Origin: Klebsiella variicola
Lineage (GTDB): Bacteria > Pseudomonadota > Gammaproteobacteria > Enterobacterales > Enterobacteriaceae
NCBI RefSeq assembly: GCF_000828055.2
Contig: NZ_CP010523.2
Span: forward strand, 4,774,001-4,838,000
Length of the DNA stretch: 64,000 nt
Direction of reading: 5' to 3'
A program made the translations under genes and the position numbers. The notes under the pieces were generated by a model. That model did not search any database. It was not told the DNA's origin and saw only the letters and a list, made by a program, of their open reading frames with translations. Shown here in pieces: positions 37,281 to 45,862 of this stretch (the stretch's first letter is position 1; each line of letters begins with the position of its first letter).

Positions 37281-37310
37281 GCCGCTACCCGGGGGCTGGC
37301 AGCTTAGCCT
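37170..37310. repeat. REP cluster overlapping the DUF3343 gene end
   Basis: At least three REP-like units (GGTAGCCCGGATGAGGCG..., CTTCCCCGGTAGCGC...TACCGGGGC, CGTAGCCCGGGTAAGGCG...CTACCCGGGG) run from within the DUF3343 frame to the convergent peptidase gene. They fill the space between two converging transcripts. Confidence 0.82.
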
Positions 37311-38413
37311 CAGCCCAACAGCTGGCGAACGCAGGATTTGAATACCCGCACGCCATCCGCCAGCGCGGTGCGATCGAAATGCATTTCCGGATGATGCAGG
37401 CCCGGCAGCAGGTTGCAGCCCAGTCCCCAGAAGCCACCTTTCACCGCCGGGCGCAGACGCAAATAGTGGAAAAAATCTTCGCTGCCCGGCGTACTCTTCG
37501 CGGCCGTTAAGCCCGCCTCGCCAAAGGTTTCGCATATTGCCTGGCTTATGATAGCCGTGGCTTCTGCGTCGATAATCGCCGCCGGCATCTCTTTGACTAC
37601 CCGGATGTCGACGCTGGCGCCATATGCTGCTGCGCTACTCTCGATAGCCCTGACCACGCGTTCTTTGAGTGTCGCCATGCCGTCATTTTCCTCGCAGCGC
37701 AGATCCCAACAGACGTGCGCTTTCGCCGGCACCGAATTGGTGACGCCCGCATCGCAAAGAAAGCGCGTCGCTTTCGCGCTCCAGGTGAGCGACGGCGCCA
37801 GATGGATACCGTTCACCGCCTGTACTGCATGCGAGGCGGCATCCAGCGCGTTAATGCCCAGATGCGGACGAGCGGCGTGAGCGGCTTTGCCGTGAAAATC
37901 CACCATCACCGTCGCCGAAGCGGAATAGTACATTGCCGGTACCGCCTGGCCCATCGGACACTCTTCCAGCGGCCGGAGATGGAAGCCGAACAGCATCTCT
38001 ACGTCATCCAGTACCCCGGCCTCCGTTAAAGCGATCGCGCCCGTCCCCAGCTCTTCAGCAGGCTGAAAAAGCACTTTTAACTTCCCACGCTTTACCAGTC
38101 CCTCGGCGAGGATCTCTTCGGCGGCGGTTAATACCACCGAAGAGTGGCCATCATGACCGCAGGTATGACGGGCCTCTAAGCGGCCATCGATAATATGGCC
38201 CAGCGCATCCATATCTGCCCGTAGCGCCACCACTGGCCCCGGTTCCCCGCTATCGATTTCGGCGACAATCCCGGTAGTCCCGCCAACGTTGCGGTGAACC
38301 CGGAACCCTGCCGCCGCCAGGGCGTCGCCGATGTAAGCCGAGGTTTTGTACTCCTCAAAGCCCAACTCAGGTATTTGGTGCAGATAATTGAAATGCTCTA
38401 ACGTTCGCGACAC
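37310..38413 (-). CDS. M20-family amidohydrolase/peptidase
   Basis: This 367-aa zinc amidohydrolase is of the AbgB/N-acyl-amino-acid hydrolase type. Metal-site motifs are VALRADMDAL, HTCGHDGHSSVV and FQPAEELGTGA; STPGSEDFFHY is near the C-terminus. A start at 38434 (TAATG overlap with yjiG) is also open, but AAGGAG sits six bases before the GTG at 38413. It ends the yjiH-yjiG operon, the position held by the isoaspartyl dipeptidase iadA in E. coli. A role in hydrolysing an imported or recycled amide or dipeptide is inferred. Confidence 0.85.
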   Translation of the reverse strand: MSRTLEHFNYLHQIPELGFEEYKTSAYIGDALAAAGFRVHRNVGGTTGIVAEIDSGEPGPVVALRADMDALGHIIDGRLEARHTCGHDGHSSVVLTAAEEILAEGLVKRGKLKVLFQPAEELGTGAIALTEAGVLDDVEMLFGFHLRPLEECPMGQAVPAMYYSASATVMVDFHGKAAHAARPHLGINALDAASHAVQAVNGIHLAPSLTWSAKATRFLCDAGVTNSVPAKAHVCWDLRCEENDGMATLKERVVRAIESSAAAYGASVDIRVVKEMPAAIIDAEATAIISQAICETFGEAGLTAAKSTPGSEDFFHYLRLRPAVKGGFWGLGCNLLPGLHHPEMHFDRTALADGVRVFKSCVRQLLG

Positions 38414-38433
38414 GACTGACTCCTTGCCTTTCA

Positions 38434-38901
38434 TTATGCCATCACGCGCATGACCAGCATGGCGATGACGGCGTTGATAATGCTCACCGCCATCAGCAGC
38501 GGCCAGTATTTTTTCGGGACATCCGCCACCCCAAGCAGCCGCCCCATATACTGTAGTTGCGAACCCATCAGGAAGATGGCCGGGATCAGGATAGTGACGT
38601 CCGCCACGTTGAGGGTGCCTTTACTCAACAGGCTCACCGCCACTCCCGTCCCCGCCGAGGCGGAAAGCCAGGAGGTGAGCAGCACGGTAATCGCTTCGCC
38701 CGGTAAGCCAAACAGGCCCATCAGCGGCGCGCAGACCTGGCCTATCAACTGCATCACCCCGAGCAAATTAAGCATTTCGGCGATCACATATGCCATTAAT
38801 ACATTCGGCATCAGATTGTTGATGGCGATATTAAATCCTTTACGTGCACCGATAACAAAAATATCAAACGGATTACTGGCCACTTTTGCCGAATTACTCA
38901 T
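38434..38901 (-). CDS. yjiG: YjiG, SpmB-like inner-membrane protein
   Basis: This 155-aa nucleoside-recognition (Gate) domain membrane protein of the SpmB type has ARKGFNIAINNLMPNVLMAYVIAEML, then LLTSWLSASAGTGVAVSLL. It overlaps yjiH by eight bases (ATGAGTAA). With YjiH it probably forms a two-part transporter or channel; the substrate is unknown. A frame extension to 38907 lacks support. Confidence 0.9.
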   Translation of the reverse strand: MSNSAKVASNPFDIFVIGARKGFNIAINNLMPNVLMAYVIAEMLNLLGVMQLIGQVCAPLMGLFGLPGEAITVLLTSWLSASAGTGVAVSLLSKGTLNVADVTILIPAIFLMGSQLQYMGRLLGVADVPKKYWPLLMAVSIINAVIAMLVMRVMA

Positions 38902-39577
38902 TATCAAAATCCCCTTTATAGGCCGTATTCAAAACCAGACGGGTGATTGCCGCGCCCACGAATTTCAGCACAAACATTAACAGCAGCGGAATAATAATAG
39001 GGATGGTTAACGATGCGAAAAGCGCTGAGCCAATGGAGAAATAGTTATTGATCAGACCGGCGCCGGAATATTGCCATGCCCCCATAATCACCACATCTTT
39101 CCGACTAATTTTTTTGCTGTCATACAGCTCTTTGGTCAACGCGGCCCCGGCATCGGTGCTTTGGAGGTCGGTAATTAACGCCAGACCGGTATAACCCGGG
39201 ATCCCCAGTAACGGGCGTAACAACGGCGTCAGCAGCTTATGCGCTGCACGTATCGCGCCATAATGGGTAAAGATTTCCAGCAACCCCAGCGCCAGCATCA
39301 CCGTAGGGACCAGCGACAGCGCAAACAAGAAACCGGCCTTGGCGCTGATGCCGCCGCTGCCGATAAAAGTGTTAGTTTCCGGGGTCTTCATCGTGCCAAA
39401 TGCGCCGCCGAGGGTGGTAAAGTCGAAAGCCCCCAGCCAGGCCATCCCTTCCACTTTAAACAGCAGCCCGGAGAAGACTAATAACACCACCACCAGCGAG
39501 ATCCATGCTCCAGGTCCTACCCGCCACTCATTTGTCGCGTCGTCGGAGGAACGTTCCAACGTTTTATTTTCACTCAT
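38894..39577 (-). CDS. yjiH: YjiH, SpmA-like inner-membrane protein
   Basis: This 227-aa partner of YjiG has several membrane segments and a nucleoside-recognition domain (LPLLRPLLGIPGYTGLALITDLQSTDAGAA in the middle, PLLMFVLKFVGAAI near the end). It is the first gene of yjiH-yjiG-peptidase and is read away from a LysR-type gene across a 360-bp AT-rich region, the usual arrangement for LysR control. Confidence 0.9.
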   Translation of the reverse strand: MSENKTLERSSDDATNEWRVGPGAWISLVVVLLVFSGLLFKVEGMAWLGAFDFTTLGGAFGTMKTPETNTFIGSGGISAKAGFLFALSLVPTVMLALGLLEIFTHYGAIRAAHKLLTPLLRPLLGIPGYTGLALITDLQSTDAGAALTKELYDSKKISRKDVVIMGAWQYSGAGLINNYFSIGSALFASLTIPIIIPLLLMFVLKFVGAAITRLVLNTAYKGDFDNE

Positions 39578-39940
39578 ACCCTGTCCTCACATTATGAAAT
39601 ATTTTATTGGTCTTTTGCCATTTGGACGCTTTTCAATGTATTGGTTTTGGCATTGATTATTTTGACGTAAAACACCCATCAATAAATAAGGTGCCTCTCT
39701 TTTCCCGAAAAGCCGGCAACAGGCATATACCTCACTTATTTATCTTTTTACTGGCATATCGATATCTTATTATTGGCAACCACCGGTGGTACTGGTTTAT
39801 TGCCATGGCAGTTAATCCGTTCCGTGACTCCCCTTGTCTGTTATGTACCTGAATCACGATTATCTATAACTAGCCGGGATGATAAATGTCTGGTAAAGGA
39901 TGTTATTGTTGACCTGAAGTCAACAAAGGAGGGAGACAGG
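39578..39940. promoter_or_regulatory. Divergent yjiH / lysR control region
   Basis: AT-rich, 363 bp without a gene. Just before the lysR ribosome-binding site is a perfect inverted repeat TTGTTGAC-CTGAA-GTCAACAA (39906-39926), well placed for autoregulation. Promoter boxes could not be assigned safely. Confidence 0.55.
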
Positions 39941-40855
39941 ATGTTGCATGAACGACCCATGAGCTATCTGTACGAAGTGGGGATCCAGGGGGGCATTCGG
40001 CGGGCCGCTGATATTCTGGGGATTAATCCGTCGGTTATCAGCCGCCAGATAGCGCATCTGGAGCGAACGCTGGAACTCCCTCTGCTGGAGCGACAGGGGC
40101 GCAATGTGGCGCTCACTGAAGCCGGACGTTTGCTGGCCGAGGATTACCACGAAAGCCGCCAGCGGCGGGAAAAGCTGGAGAGTCATCTAAAGGATTTACG
40201 CCATATGCGTGGCGGCACCATCTCTGTGAGAATTGGCGGGGGGTTGGTGACGACCTTTATCGAGTCGGTGATGAGCACGTTTTCGCAGTCGTGGCCGAAC
40301 GTATTCGTTGATATTAGCGTCGGCAATATGCAGGAGATGCTCAACGATATCGCCAGCGGTGAAGCGGATATGGCGGTCGCCTTCGGCCCCATCGGCAATC
40401 CGGAGCTTAAACGCCACAGCTTCCAGTGGGGGCCCATCTGCGCGGTGGTCTCTCCGCAGCATCCCATCGCGCGACAGTCAATGGTGACCATCGATGAGCT
40501 GACGCAATATCGCCTGATCGCCCTGACAGAAAGCTTTGGCCTACAGCGCCATATGAACGCCATGTTTAAAACCGCCGGGCGGCAGTTTCATCCGGCCTAT
40601 CGCTGCAACCTCTTTTCCACCGCCATGAGCCTGAGCCAGGCCGGTCTGGGGATCTCTTTCATGACCGAATTCGCCGCCCGGGAAGCAATCGCTCACGGCA
40701 TACTAAAGGCGGTCCCCATCGACCATCCGATCGCCAGCAGCGCCCAATGCCACTTATTACGCAACTCGAACCGCCGCTTTCCCCCCGCCGCGCACCATAT
40801 GTGGCGCTTACTCCATAACGCCTTTCGCGATGCGCAGCGGGCGATGACGGTGTGA
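39941..40855 (+). CDS. LysR-family transcriptional regulator
   Basis: This 304-aa protein has an N-terminal winged helix (YEVGIQGGIRRAADILGINPSVISRQIAHLERTLELPLLERQGR) and a substrate-binding domain starting near residue 90. The frame is open from 39773, but the ATG at 39941 follows AAGGAGGGAGACAGG, a near-ideal ribosome-binding site. It is read away from yjiH and probably controls yjiH-yjiG-peptidase. It converges, with two bases between stops, on the FUSC gene. Confidence 0.9.
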   Translation: MLHERPMSYLYEVGIQGGIRRAADILGINPSVISRQIAHLERTLELPLLERQGRNVALTEAGRLLAEDYHESRQRREKLESHLKDLRHMRGGTISVRIGGGLVTTFIESVMSTFSQSWPNVFVDISVGNMQEMLNDIASGEADMAVAFGPIGNPELKRHSFQWGPICAVVSPQHPIARQSMVTIDELTQYRLIALTESFGLQRHMNAMFKTAGRQFHPAYRCNLFSTAMSLSQAGLGISFMTEFAAREAIAHGILKAVPIDHPIASSAQCHLLRNSNRRFPPAAHHMWRLLHNAFRDAQRAMTV

Positions 40856-40857
40856 CC

Positions 40858-41922
40858 CTATTCGCTCACCACAAAGCGCGTCGCCGCAAAGCAGTTCAGA
40901 AGACGGTGCATGAGAAAGACCAGAGTCAGCGTCACCACCAGCGAGACCGTCACCGAGGTGATGCGGTACAGGTCGCTGAATACCAGATCCTGATAGGGAT
41001 GCAGATTCTGGCCGAACATAATGCCGATGGTGGTGATGCTGGCGAAGCCCACCCCGGCGCCCACTTTCTCCATCACGTGCAGGCGGGCGCTGAAGGCCAG
41101 CCCGAGACCAATCAGCGGCATCATCAGGATCATGTGGTTGCTGAAATCATAGATGATCAGTTGCACCACCAGAATATAGAGACAGGCCAGCACCACCCCG
41201 ACGACGCGCCAGATCGAGCTGATCACCGCCCCGCGATAGTGCATCGGGAACAGGATCAGGATCCCGGCCATCAGCGCCGACAGCGAGTCACTGAGATCGC
41301 AGATCTGGAACACCACAAAGATGATCGTCGCGACCGTACCGGAGAGCAGCGACTCGTGGCGAATGCGGGCGGCGTCTTTTTCAATGCGCGGCGGCGGCTT
41401 GCGCGGTTCGACGTCCGGGATCAGGTAATGCAGCAGCGCGCTCAGCGCCACCGCCAGCACGCAGGCTTCCATATTGGAGAACATCAGGGTGTGCCAGTTG
41501 CTGGTGGGATAGCTCATAAAGTTGAGCATCGTGCTCTGGCACACCACGCCCATCGACCCCAGCAGAAACAGCGGCCCCTGGCTCATAAAGCGAAAACGCA
41601 TCACGTACAGGGCGAACACCACCAGGGTCATGATCACCGGCCACTGCGACAGATAACCGACGATCAGTACCATTTCGACGCAGTTCACCGCCGCGCTGAA
41701 CACAAACTGGCGGGCGACATGGCGGTTGAACACCGGCACCAGCGACATCAGCATCAGCGGATACACCACAAAAAATACGCCGTACTGCACGTCGTAGAAG
41801 GTGGAGATGCTGAGCGCAATCGTCCCGGCCACGGCGATACGCACCGTCTGGCGAAAATCATTCGCCGTGTAGACGATATTGCCGTGCGGCGTAAAGACGT
41901 GCGCCAGGGTATTAATAGACAT
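40858..41922 (-). CDS. FUSC/DUF2955 family inner-membrane protein
   Basis: This 354-aa protein has two blocks of membrane helices (about residues 25-165 and 195-345) separated by a charged stretch RKPPPRIEKDAARIRHESLLSG, a fusaric-acid-resistance or AaeB-like layout. It overlaps the HlyD gene by 11 bases, so the two form an efflux pair. The substrate is probably an aromatic acid or drug, but nothing in the sequence fixes it. Confidence 0.85.
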   Translation of the reverse strand: MSINTLAHVFTPHGNIVYTANDFRQTVRIAVAGTIALSISTFYDVQYGVFFVVYPLMLMSLVPVFNRHVARQFVFSAAVNCVEMVLIVGYLSQWPVIMTLVVFALYVMRFRFMSQGPLFLLGSMGVVCQSTMLNFMSYPTSNWHTLMFSNMEACVLAVALSALLHYLIPDVEPRKPPPRIEKDAARIRHESLLSGTVATIIFVVFQICDLSDSLSALMAGILILFPMHYRGAVISSIWRVVGVVLACLYILVVQLIIYDFSNHMILMMPLIGLGLAFSARLHVMEKVGAGVGFASITTIGIMFGQNLHPYQDLVFSDLYRITSVTVSLVVTLTLVFLMHRLLNCFAATRFVVSE

Positions 41923-42979
41923 AGTGCAACCAGCTCACCAGGTGGATCTGCAGGCCGGCAAAGGTGCGGGCGAAAGGTCCTTCGCTATTGTACAGTTGCA
42001 CCGTAGCGCGGGCGCCGGTCGGCAGCGGTTTGTCTAGCGGCTGATCCAGGGCGACGTGAATGCGCATGCGCTGTGCGTCGCGCACCCAGCGGGTGGACTG
42101 CTCCGGCTGCGACAGCTGGCCGTTCACCGCCTCCTGCCCCGCCAGAATCCCGGCATCGCTGCTGGTGACGTGCGCCGGGAAGACTTGCCCCGGCAGGGCA
42201 TCAAAGACCACCGCTGCATCGGTATTCACCGCCGTGTGGCGCAGGCTCTTTTCACGGAAGTCAGCGACGATATCTGTATTGTTGTTGACCAGCGCCAGCA
42301 CGGCCGTCGCCGCGGTGGCGTAGATCCCCGGGTTAAGCTGCAGGTTGCTGACCATACCGTCAGTTTCGGCACGCACCTGGGTCCAGGCCAGGTTCAGCTG
42401 CGCCTCCTCCAGCGCATTACGGTATTTCTGCAGAGTGACGTTGCGCTTATCGTCGCGCTCACCGCGCTGGATCAGCAGGTTCTGGATCTGCGCGTTCAGC
42501 GCCGAGACCGACTGCTCGCTGGTCTGCCAGGTGGTCCGCACCTTATCGAGGTCGGACTGCGAGACGTTCTGCATCGTACTCAGGCGCTGGTAGCGATCGA
42601 GCGTGACCTTATCGTTACGGGCGGTGTACTGTGCGGTGCGCAGGTTGGCGCGGGCGGCGGCGATTTGTGCATCCAGTTGCTGGTTGCTCAGTTTCGCCTG
42701 CTCGAGGGCGATCTGCGCCGCTTCAACTTTATTAATGAATGGCGTTGGGTCGAGCTCATACAGCAGGTCGCCCTTTTTCACCTGGCTGTTGTTGTGCACA
42801 TAAACGTGCGAGACATAGCCGGAGACCCGCGACGAAACCGGGGTCACCACGCGCATGACGGTGGAGTCCGGCGTCAGCGGGATCCAGATATCGGCAACGA
42901 TAAACCAGGCGAATATTCCCAGAAAAGCGGCAATACTCACCCGTACCCAGCGGGCAAATTTTTGTTCAGGCGTCATCAT
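41912..42979 (-). CDS. HlyD/EmrA-family membrane-fusion protein
   Basis: This 355-aa periplasmic adaptor is anchored by one N-terminal helix (about 14-34). It has the lipoyl half-motif VSSRVSGYVSHVYVHNNSQVKKGDLLYELDP, a coiled-coil hairpin (about 80-180), the second lipoyl half AETDGMVSNLQLNPGIYA, and a beta-barrel region. It lies between the marR gene (six bases upstream) and the FUSC gene. Confidence 0.9.
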   Translation of the reverse strand: MMTPEQKFARWVRVSIAAFLGIFAWFIVADIWIPLTPDSTVMRVVTPVSSRVSGYVSHVYVHNNSQVKKGDLLYELDPTPFINKVEAAQIALEQAKLSNQQLDAQIAAARANLRTAQYTARNDKVTLDRYQRLSTMQNVSQSDLDKVRTTWQTSEQSVSALNAQIQNLLIQRGERDDKRNVTLQKYRNALEEAQLNLAWTQVRAETDGMVSNLQLNPGIYATAATAVLALVNNNTDIVADFREKSLRHTAVNTDAAVVFDALPGQVFPAHVTSSDAGILAGQEAVNGQLSQPEQSTRWVRDAQRMRIHVALDQPLDKPLPTGARATVQLYNSEGPFARTFAGLQIHLVSWLHYVY

Positions 42980-42985
42980 AGTGTG

Positions 42986-43465
42986 TTAGATCTTGTTATC
43001 TTCTTCGCGGATATTCCGCAAACGGCAGGCGATTTGATTTAATGTGTCGCTGAAGGTGGCGAGGTCGGCCTCCGGGATGGTCTGAGTCACGCGTTCCTGA
43101 TAGGTCTCGATCACGCAGCTCAGTTTTGCCAGAATCGCCCGCCCCTCGGCGGTCAGCGTCAGCAGGCGAATGCGTTTGTCATATGGCGATGTAGAACGCA
43201 CCAGATAGCCCTGCTTTTCCAGTAACGAGAGGGTGCGCATCAGCGGCGGCAGTTCAATTCCCTGCACCTCCGCCAGTTCGCTGACCGAGACGTTGTCTCC
43301 CAGCTGATGCAGTTGCATCAACACCGTCCAGCTGGACTGGGTGAGTCCGGTATCGGTGATAGCGGAGTCAATAATGGCGCGCCACTGGCGCACCACCATG
43401 GCCATTCTCATCCCCAACGGGCGGCGGGCAAACAGGTCGTCTTCGGTCACAGGTTTTCCTCTCAT
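42986..43465 (-). CDS. MarR-family transcriptional regulator
   Basis: This 159-aa winged-helix repressor carries GLTQSSWTVLMQLHQLGDNVSVSELAEVQGIELPPLMRTLSLLEKQGYLVR, a classical MarR recognition region, and the wing SPYDKRIRLLTLT. A TTG-initiated extension to 43504 is open but adds residues foreign to the family. It probably represses its own operon with the HlyD and FUSC genes until an aromatic effector binds. Confidence 0.88.
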   Translation of the reverse strand: MRGKPVTEDDLFARRPLGMRMAMVVRQWRAIIDSAITDTGLTQSSWTVLMQLHQLGDNVSVSELAEVQGIELPPLMRTLSLLEKQGYLVRSTSPYDKRIRLLTLTAEGRAILAKLSCVIETYQERVTQTIPEADLATFSDTLNQIACRLRNIREEDNKI

Positions 43466-43549
43466 TGTTGAGAAGAAAATAATACTTATCAGGGTAAGTA
43501 TCAAGAAACGGACGATCGCGCCGCATCAATTGATAAATTTCGTGAATGT

Positions 43550-43581
43550 ATTCCCCGGCGTCGCCAGCGCTTACCGGGGCA
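43550..43581. repeat. REP unit between marR and yjiS
   Basis: A single palindrome with arms CCCCGG and CCGGGG around a GCGTCGCCAGCGCTTA core, between the marR start region and the yjiS stop. Confidence 0.7.
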
Positions 43582-43615
43582 AAGAAGGAATGATGCCTGA
43601 AAAAAACCGCACTTT

Positions 43616-43780
43616 TTAATTGATCTGATCCCGACGCAGGCCGATGTCTTTCAGCTGTTCGTCGCTCATTCGCTGCAAAGCTCTGCGCGTTTGCTCCTGA
43701 AGCCACCATTTTTTGATAAAGCGCACCAGCAGTACGAAACCGATAAATGGCTGTCTTGCCCTGTTCTCGTGAAATTCCAT
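43616..43780 (-). CDS. yjiS: YjiS, DUF1127 small protein
   Basis: This 54-aa frame begins MEFHENRARQPFIGFVL and ends MSDEQLKDIGLRRDQIN, the DUF1127 signature (arginine-rich, LxDIGLxR). It has the same length as E. coli YjiS, which is likewise read away from yjiR. DUF1127 proteins have been linked to RNA binding and phosphate or carbon stress in other bacteria; the role here is unknown. AGGTAGAGG lies upstream of the ATG. Confidence 0.87.
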   Translation of the reverse strand: MEFHENRARQPFIGFVLLVRFIKKWWLQEQTRRALQRMSDEQLKDIGLRRDQIN

Positions 43781-43957
43781 CCTCTACCTCCTCACCTTGC
43801 CAGAGGCTTTATCTTCACGGATTTGGGGCCAAGGAATACAGATTCACAAAACGCTTTTCTTTAACATACAGATTAGCTAAAACGTACACCAGAACCCAAT
43901 TTTTACGCCAATCTGTACTGGTTATTCCATCTGTATGGCGGAAATTAAGGATACAGC

Positions 43958-45370
43958 ATGACCCGCTACCAACATCTCGCTACGCTGCTGGCCGAACGCA
44001 TCGAACAGGGCCTGTATCGCCACGGCGAAAAACTGCCGTCGGTGCGCAGCCTGAGCCAGGAGCACGGCGTCAGCATCAGCACCGTCCAGCAGGCCTATCA
44101 GTTGCTTGAGCAGCAGCAGATGATCGTACCGCAGCCGCGATCGGGCTATTTCGTTGCCCCGCGCAAGGCCCAGCCGCCGGTGCCGCCGATGTCGCGTCCG
44201 GTACAGCGCCCGGTGGAGATCACCCAGTGGGATCAGGTGCTGACCATGCTCGACGCCCGCTACGATAAATCGATTATCCCCTTCGGCGGCGGCTCGCCGG
44301 ATGTCACACAGCCAAGCCTGAAGCCTATCTGGCGCGAACTGAGCCGGGCGATCCAGCATAACCTCAGCGAAGTGCTGAACTATGACGAGCTGGCCGGGCG
44401 CCGCGAGCTGAGGGAGCAGATCGCCCGTCTGATGCTTGACGGCGGCTCGATAGTGACGGCTGACGATCTGGTGCTCACCAGCGGCTGCCATAGCGCGCTG
44501 TCTCTGGCCTTGCTGTCGGTATGCCAGCCTGGCGATATCGTGGCGGTGGAATCTCCCTGCTACTACGGCACGATGCAGATGCTGCGCGGACTGGGATTAA
44601 AGACCATTGAGATCCCTACCGATCCGGAAACCGGGATCAGCATTGAGGCCCTGGAGCTGGCGCTGGATCAGTGGCCGATCAAAGGGGTGATCCTCGTGCC
44701 AAACTGCAATAACCCGCTGGGCTTTATCATGCCGGACGCTCGCAAGCGCGCGGTGCTGAACCTGGCCCAGCGCCACGATATCGTGATTTTCGAGGATGAT
44801 ATTTACGGCGAGCTGGCCACCGAGTACCCGCGCCCGCGCACCATTCACTCCTGGGATATCGACGGCCGGGTGATGCTCTGCAGCTCTTTTACCAAAACCA
44901 TCGCCCCCGGCCTGCGCATCGGTTGGATAGCGCCCGGGCGCTACTACGACAAGCTGCTACAGATGAAGTACGCCGCCAGCGGCACTAACGTCCCCTCCAC
45001 TCAGCTGGCGGCTTGCAATTTTATTCGCGAAGGCCACTATCACCGCCACGTGCGGCGGATGCGGCAGATCTATCAGCGTAATATGGAGATCTACACCTGC
45101 TGGCTGCGGGAATTTTTCCCGTGCGGGATCTGCGTCACCCGGCCAAAAGGCGGTTTTATGCTGTGGGTGGAGCTCCCGGAGCAGGTGGATATGGTCTGCG
45201 TCGCCAAACAGCTGTGCCGGTTGAAGATCCAGGTCGCGCCGGGCTCGCTGTTTTCGGCAGCGGGCAAGTATCGCAACTGCGTCAGGATCAACTGCGCCCT
45301 GCCGCCGACCGAGAAACATAAAGCAGTGATGGTGAAGCTGGGAGAAGCGGTGAAGGTGGCGATGGAGTGA
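43958..45370 (+). CDS. yjiR: YjiR, MocR-family PLP-dependent transcriptional regulator
   Basis: This 470-aa protein (same length as E. coli YjiR) has an N-terminal GntR winged helix (HGEKLPSVRSLSQEHGVSISTVQQAYQLLEQQQMI) and a C-terminal fold type I aminotransferase domain: LTSGCHSALSLAL, VPNCNNPLGF, EDDIYGEL, and the PLP lysine in SSFTKTIAPGLRIGW. No target is evident; yjiS is divergent across 180 bp. Confidence 0.94.
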   Translation: MTRYQHLATLLAERIEQGLYRHGEKLPSVRSLSQEHGVSISTVQQAYQLLEQQQMIVPQPRSGYFVAPRKAQPPVPPMSRPVQRPVEITQWDQVLTMLDARYDKSIIPFGGGSPDVTQPSLKPIWRELSRAIQHNLSEVLNYDELAGRRELREQIARLMLDGGSIVTADDLVLTSGCHSALSLALLSVCQPGDIVAVESPCYYGTMQMLRGLGLKTIEIPTDPETGISIEALELALDQWPIKGVILVPNCNNPLGFIMPDARKRAVLNLAQRHDIVIFEDDIYGELATEYPRPRTIHSWDIDGRVMLCSSFTKTIAPGLRIGWIAPGRYYDKLLQMKYAASGTNVPSTQLAACNFIREGHYHRHVRRMRQIYQRNMEIYTCWLREFFPCGICVTRPKGGFMLWVELPEQVDMVCVAKQLCRLKIQVAPGSLFSAAGKYRNCVRINCALPPTEKHKAVMVKLGEAVKVAME

Positions 45371-45383
45371 AGTTTAACCTGTT

Positions 45384-45420
45384 CTCCCCGGTGGCGCTGC
45401 GCTTACCGGGGCTACGGGTT
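45384..45420. repeat. REP unit between yjiR and fosA
   Basis: CTCCCCGGTGGCGCTGCGC...ACCGGGG palindrome followed by CTAC, placed between two converging genes. Confidence 0.8.
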
Positions 45421-45442
45421 ACCCCGCGTCCGCAAATCAGCT

Positions 45443-45862
45443 TCACTGGTCAAAAAACACCATTCCCTTATACGGCTGCTCACGGCAGGCGGCCAGCCGC
45501 TGGTCGAGACTGCCGACGTGCAGCTCCAGCTTGTGGCCATCGGGATCGAGGAAATAGTGCGAGGCGCCTTCGCTGCGGTTTAGCTTCCAGACCGCCACGC
45601 CGGCAACCTCCAGGCGGGCGGCGAAGCTGGCGAAATCCGCCTCGCTAATGCTAAACGCATAATGGGTGTAGTCGCTCTCTTCCGACGGGGTGATGCGCCG
45701 CTGCGGATCCAGCGACAGGCACAGCCACAGATCGCCGCAGGAGAGATAGGCGCCACTGTCCCAGCGGGCGTGCAGCGTCATGCCCAGCAGTTGCTGATAA
45801 AACGCCACGCTCGGCGCCAACTGGCTGACTGCCAGGGTCAGGTGATTCAGTCCACTCAGCAT
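45443..45862 (-). CDS. fosA: FosA, fosfomycin glutathione transferase
   Basis: This 139-aa vicinal-oxygen-chelate enzyme adds glutathione to fosfomycin using Mn(II) and K+. Metal ligands are His7 (GLNHLTLAV), His67 (DYTHYAF) and Glu113 (KLELHVGS). The sequence is of the chromosomal FosA5/6-like type found across the K. pneumoniae complex. The frame is open 26 codons upstream, but the family N-terminus is [10 protein letters not shown] at 45862. It overlaps the end of the lysR gene by seven bases. Confidence 0.96.
   Translation of the reverse strand: MLSGLNHLTLAVSQLAPSVAFYQQLLGMTLHARWDSGAYLSCGDLWLCLSLDPQRRITPSEESDYTHYAFSISEADFASFAARLEVAGVAVWKLNRSEGASHYFLDPDGHKLELHVGSLDQRLAACREQPYKGMVFFDQ

Noticed and set aside
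40852..42006. Plus-strand frame of 384 codons opposite the FUSC gene
   Set aside because: Composition is dominated by His, Gln and Arg with no fold-like pattern, and it covers a clear membrane protein gene on the other strand.
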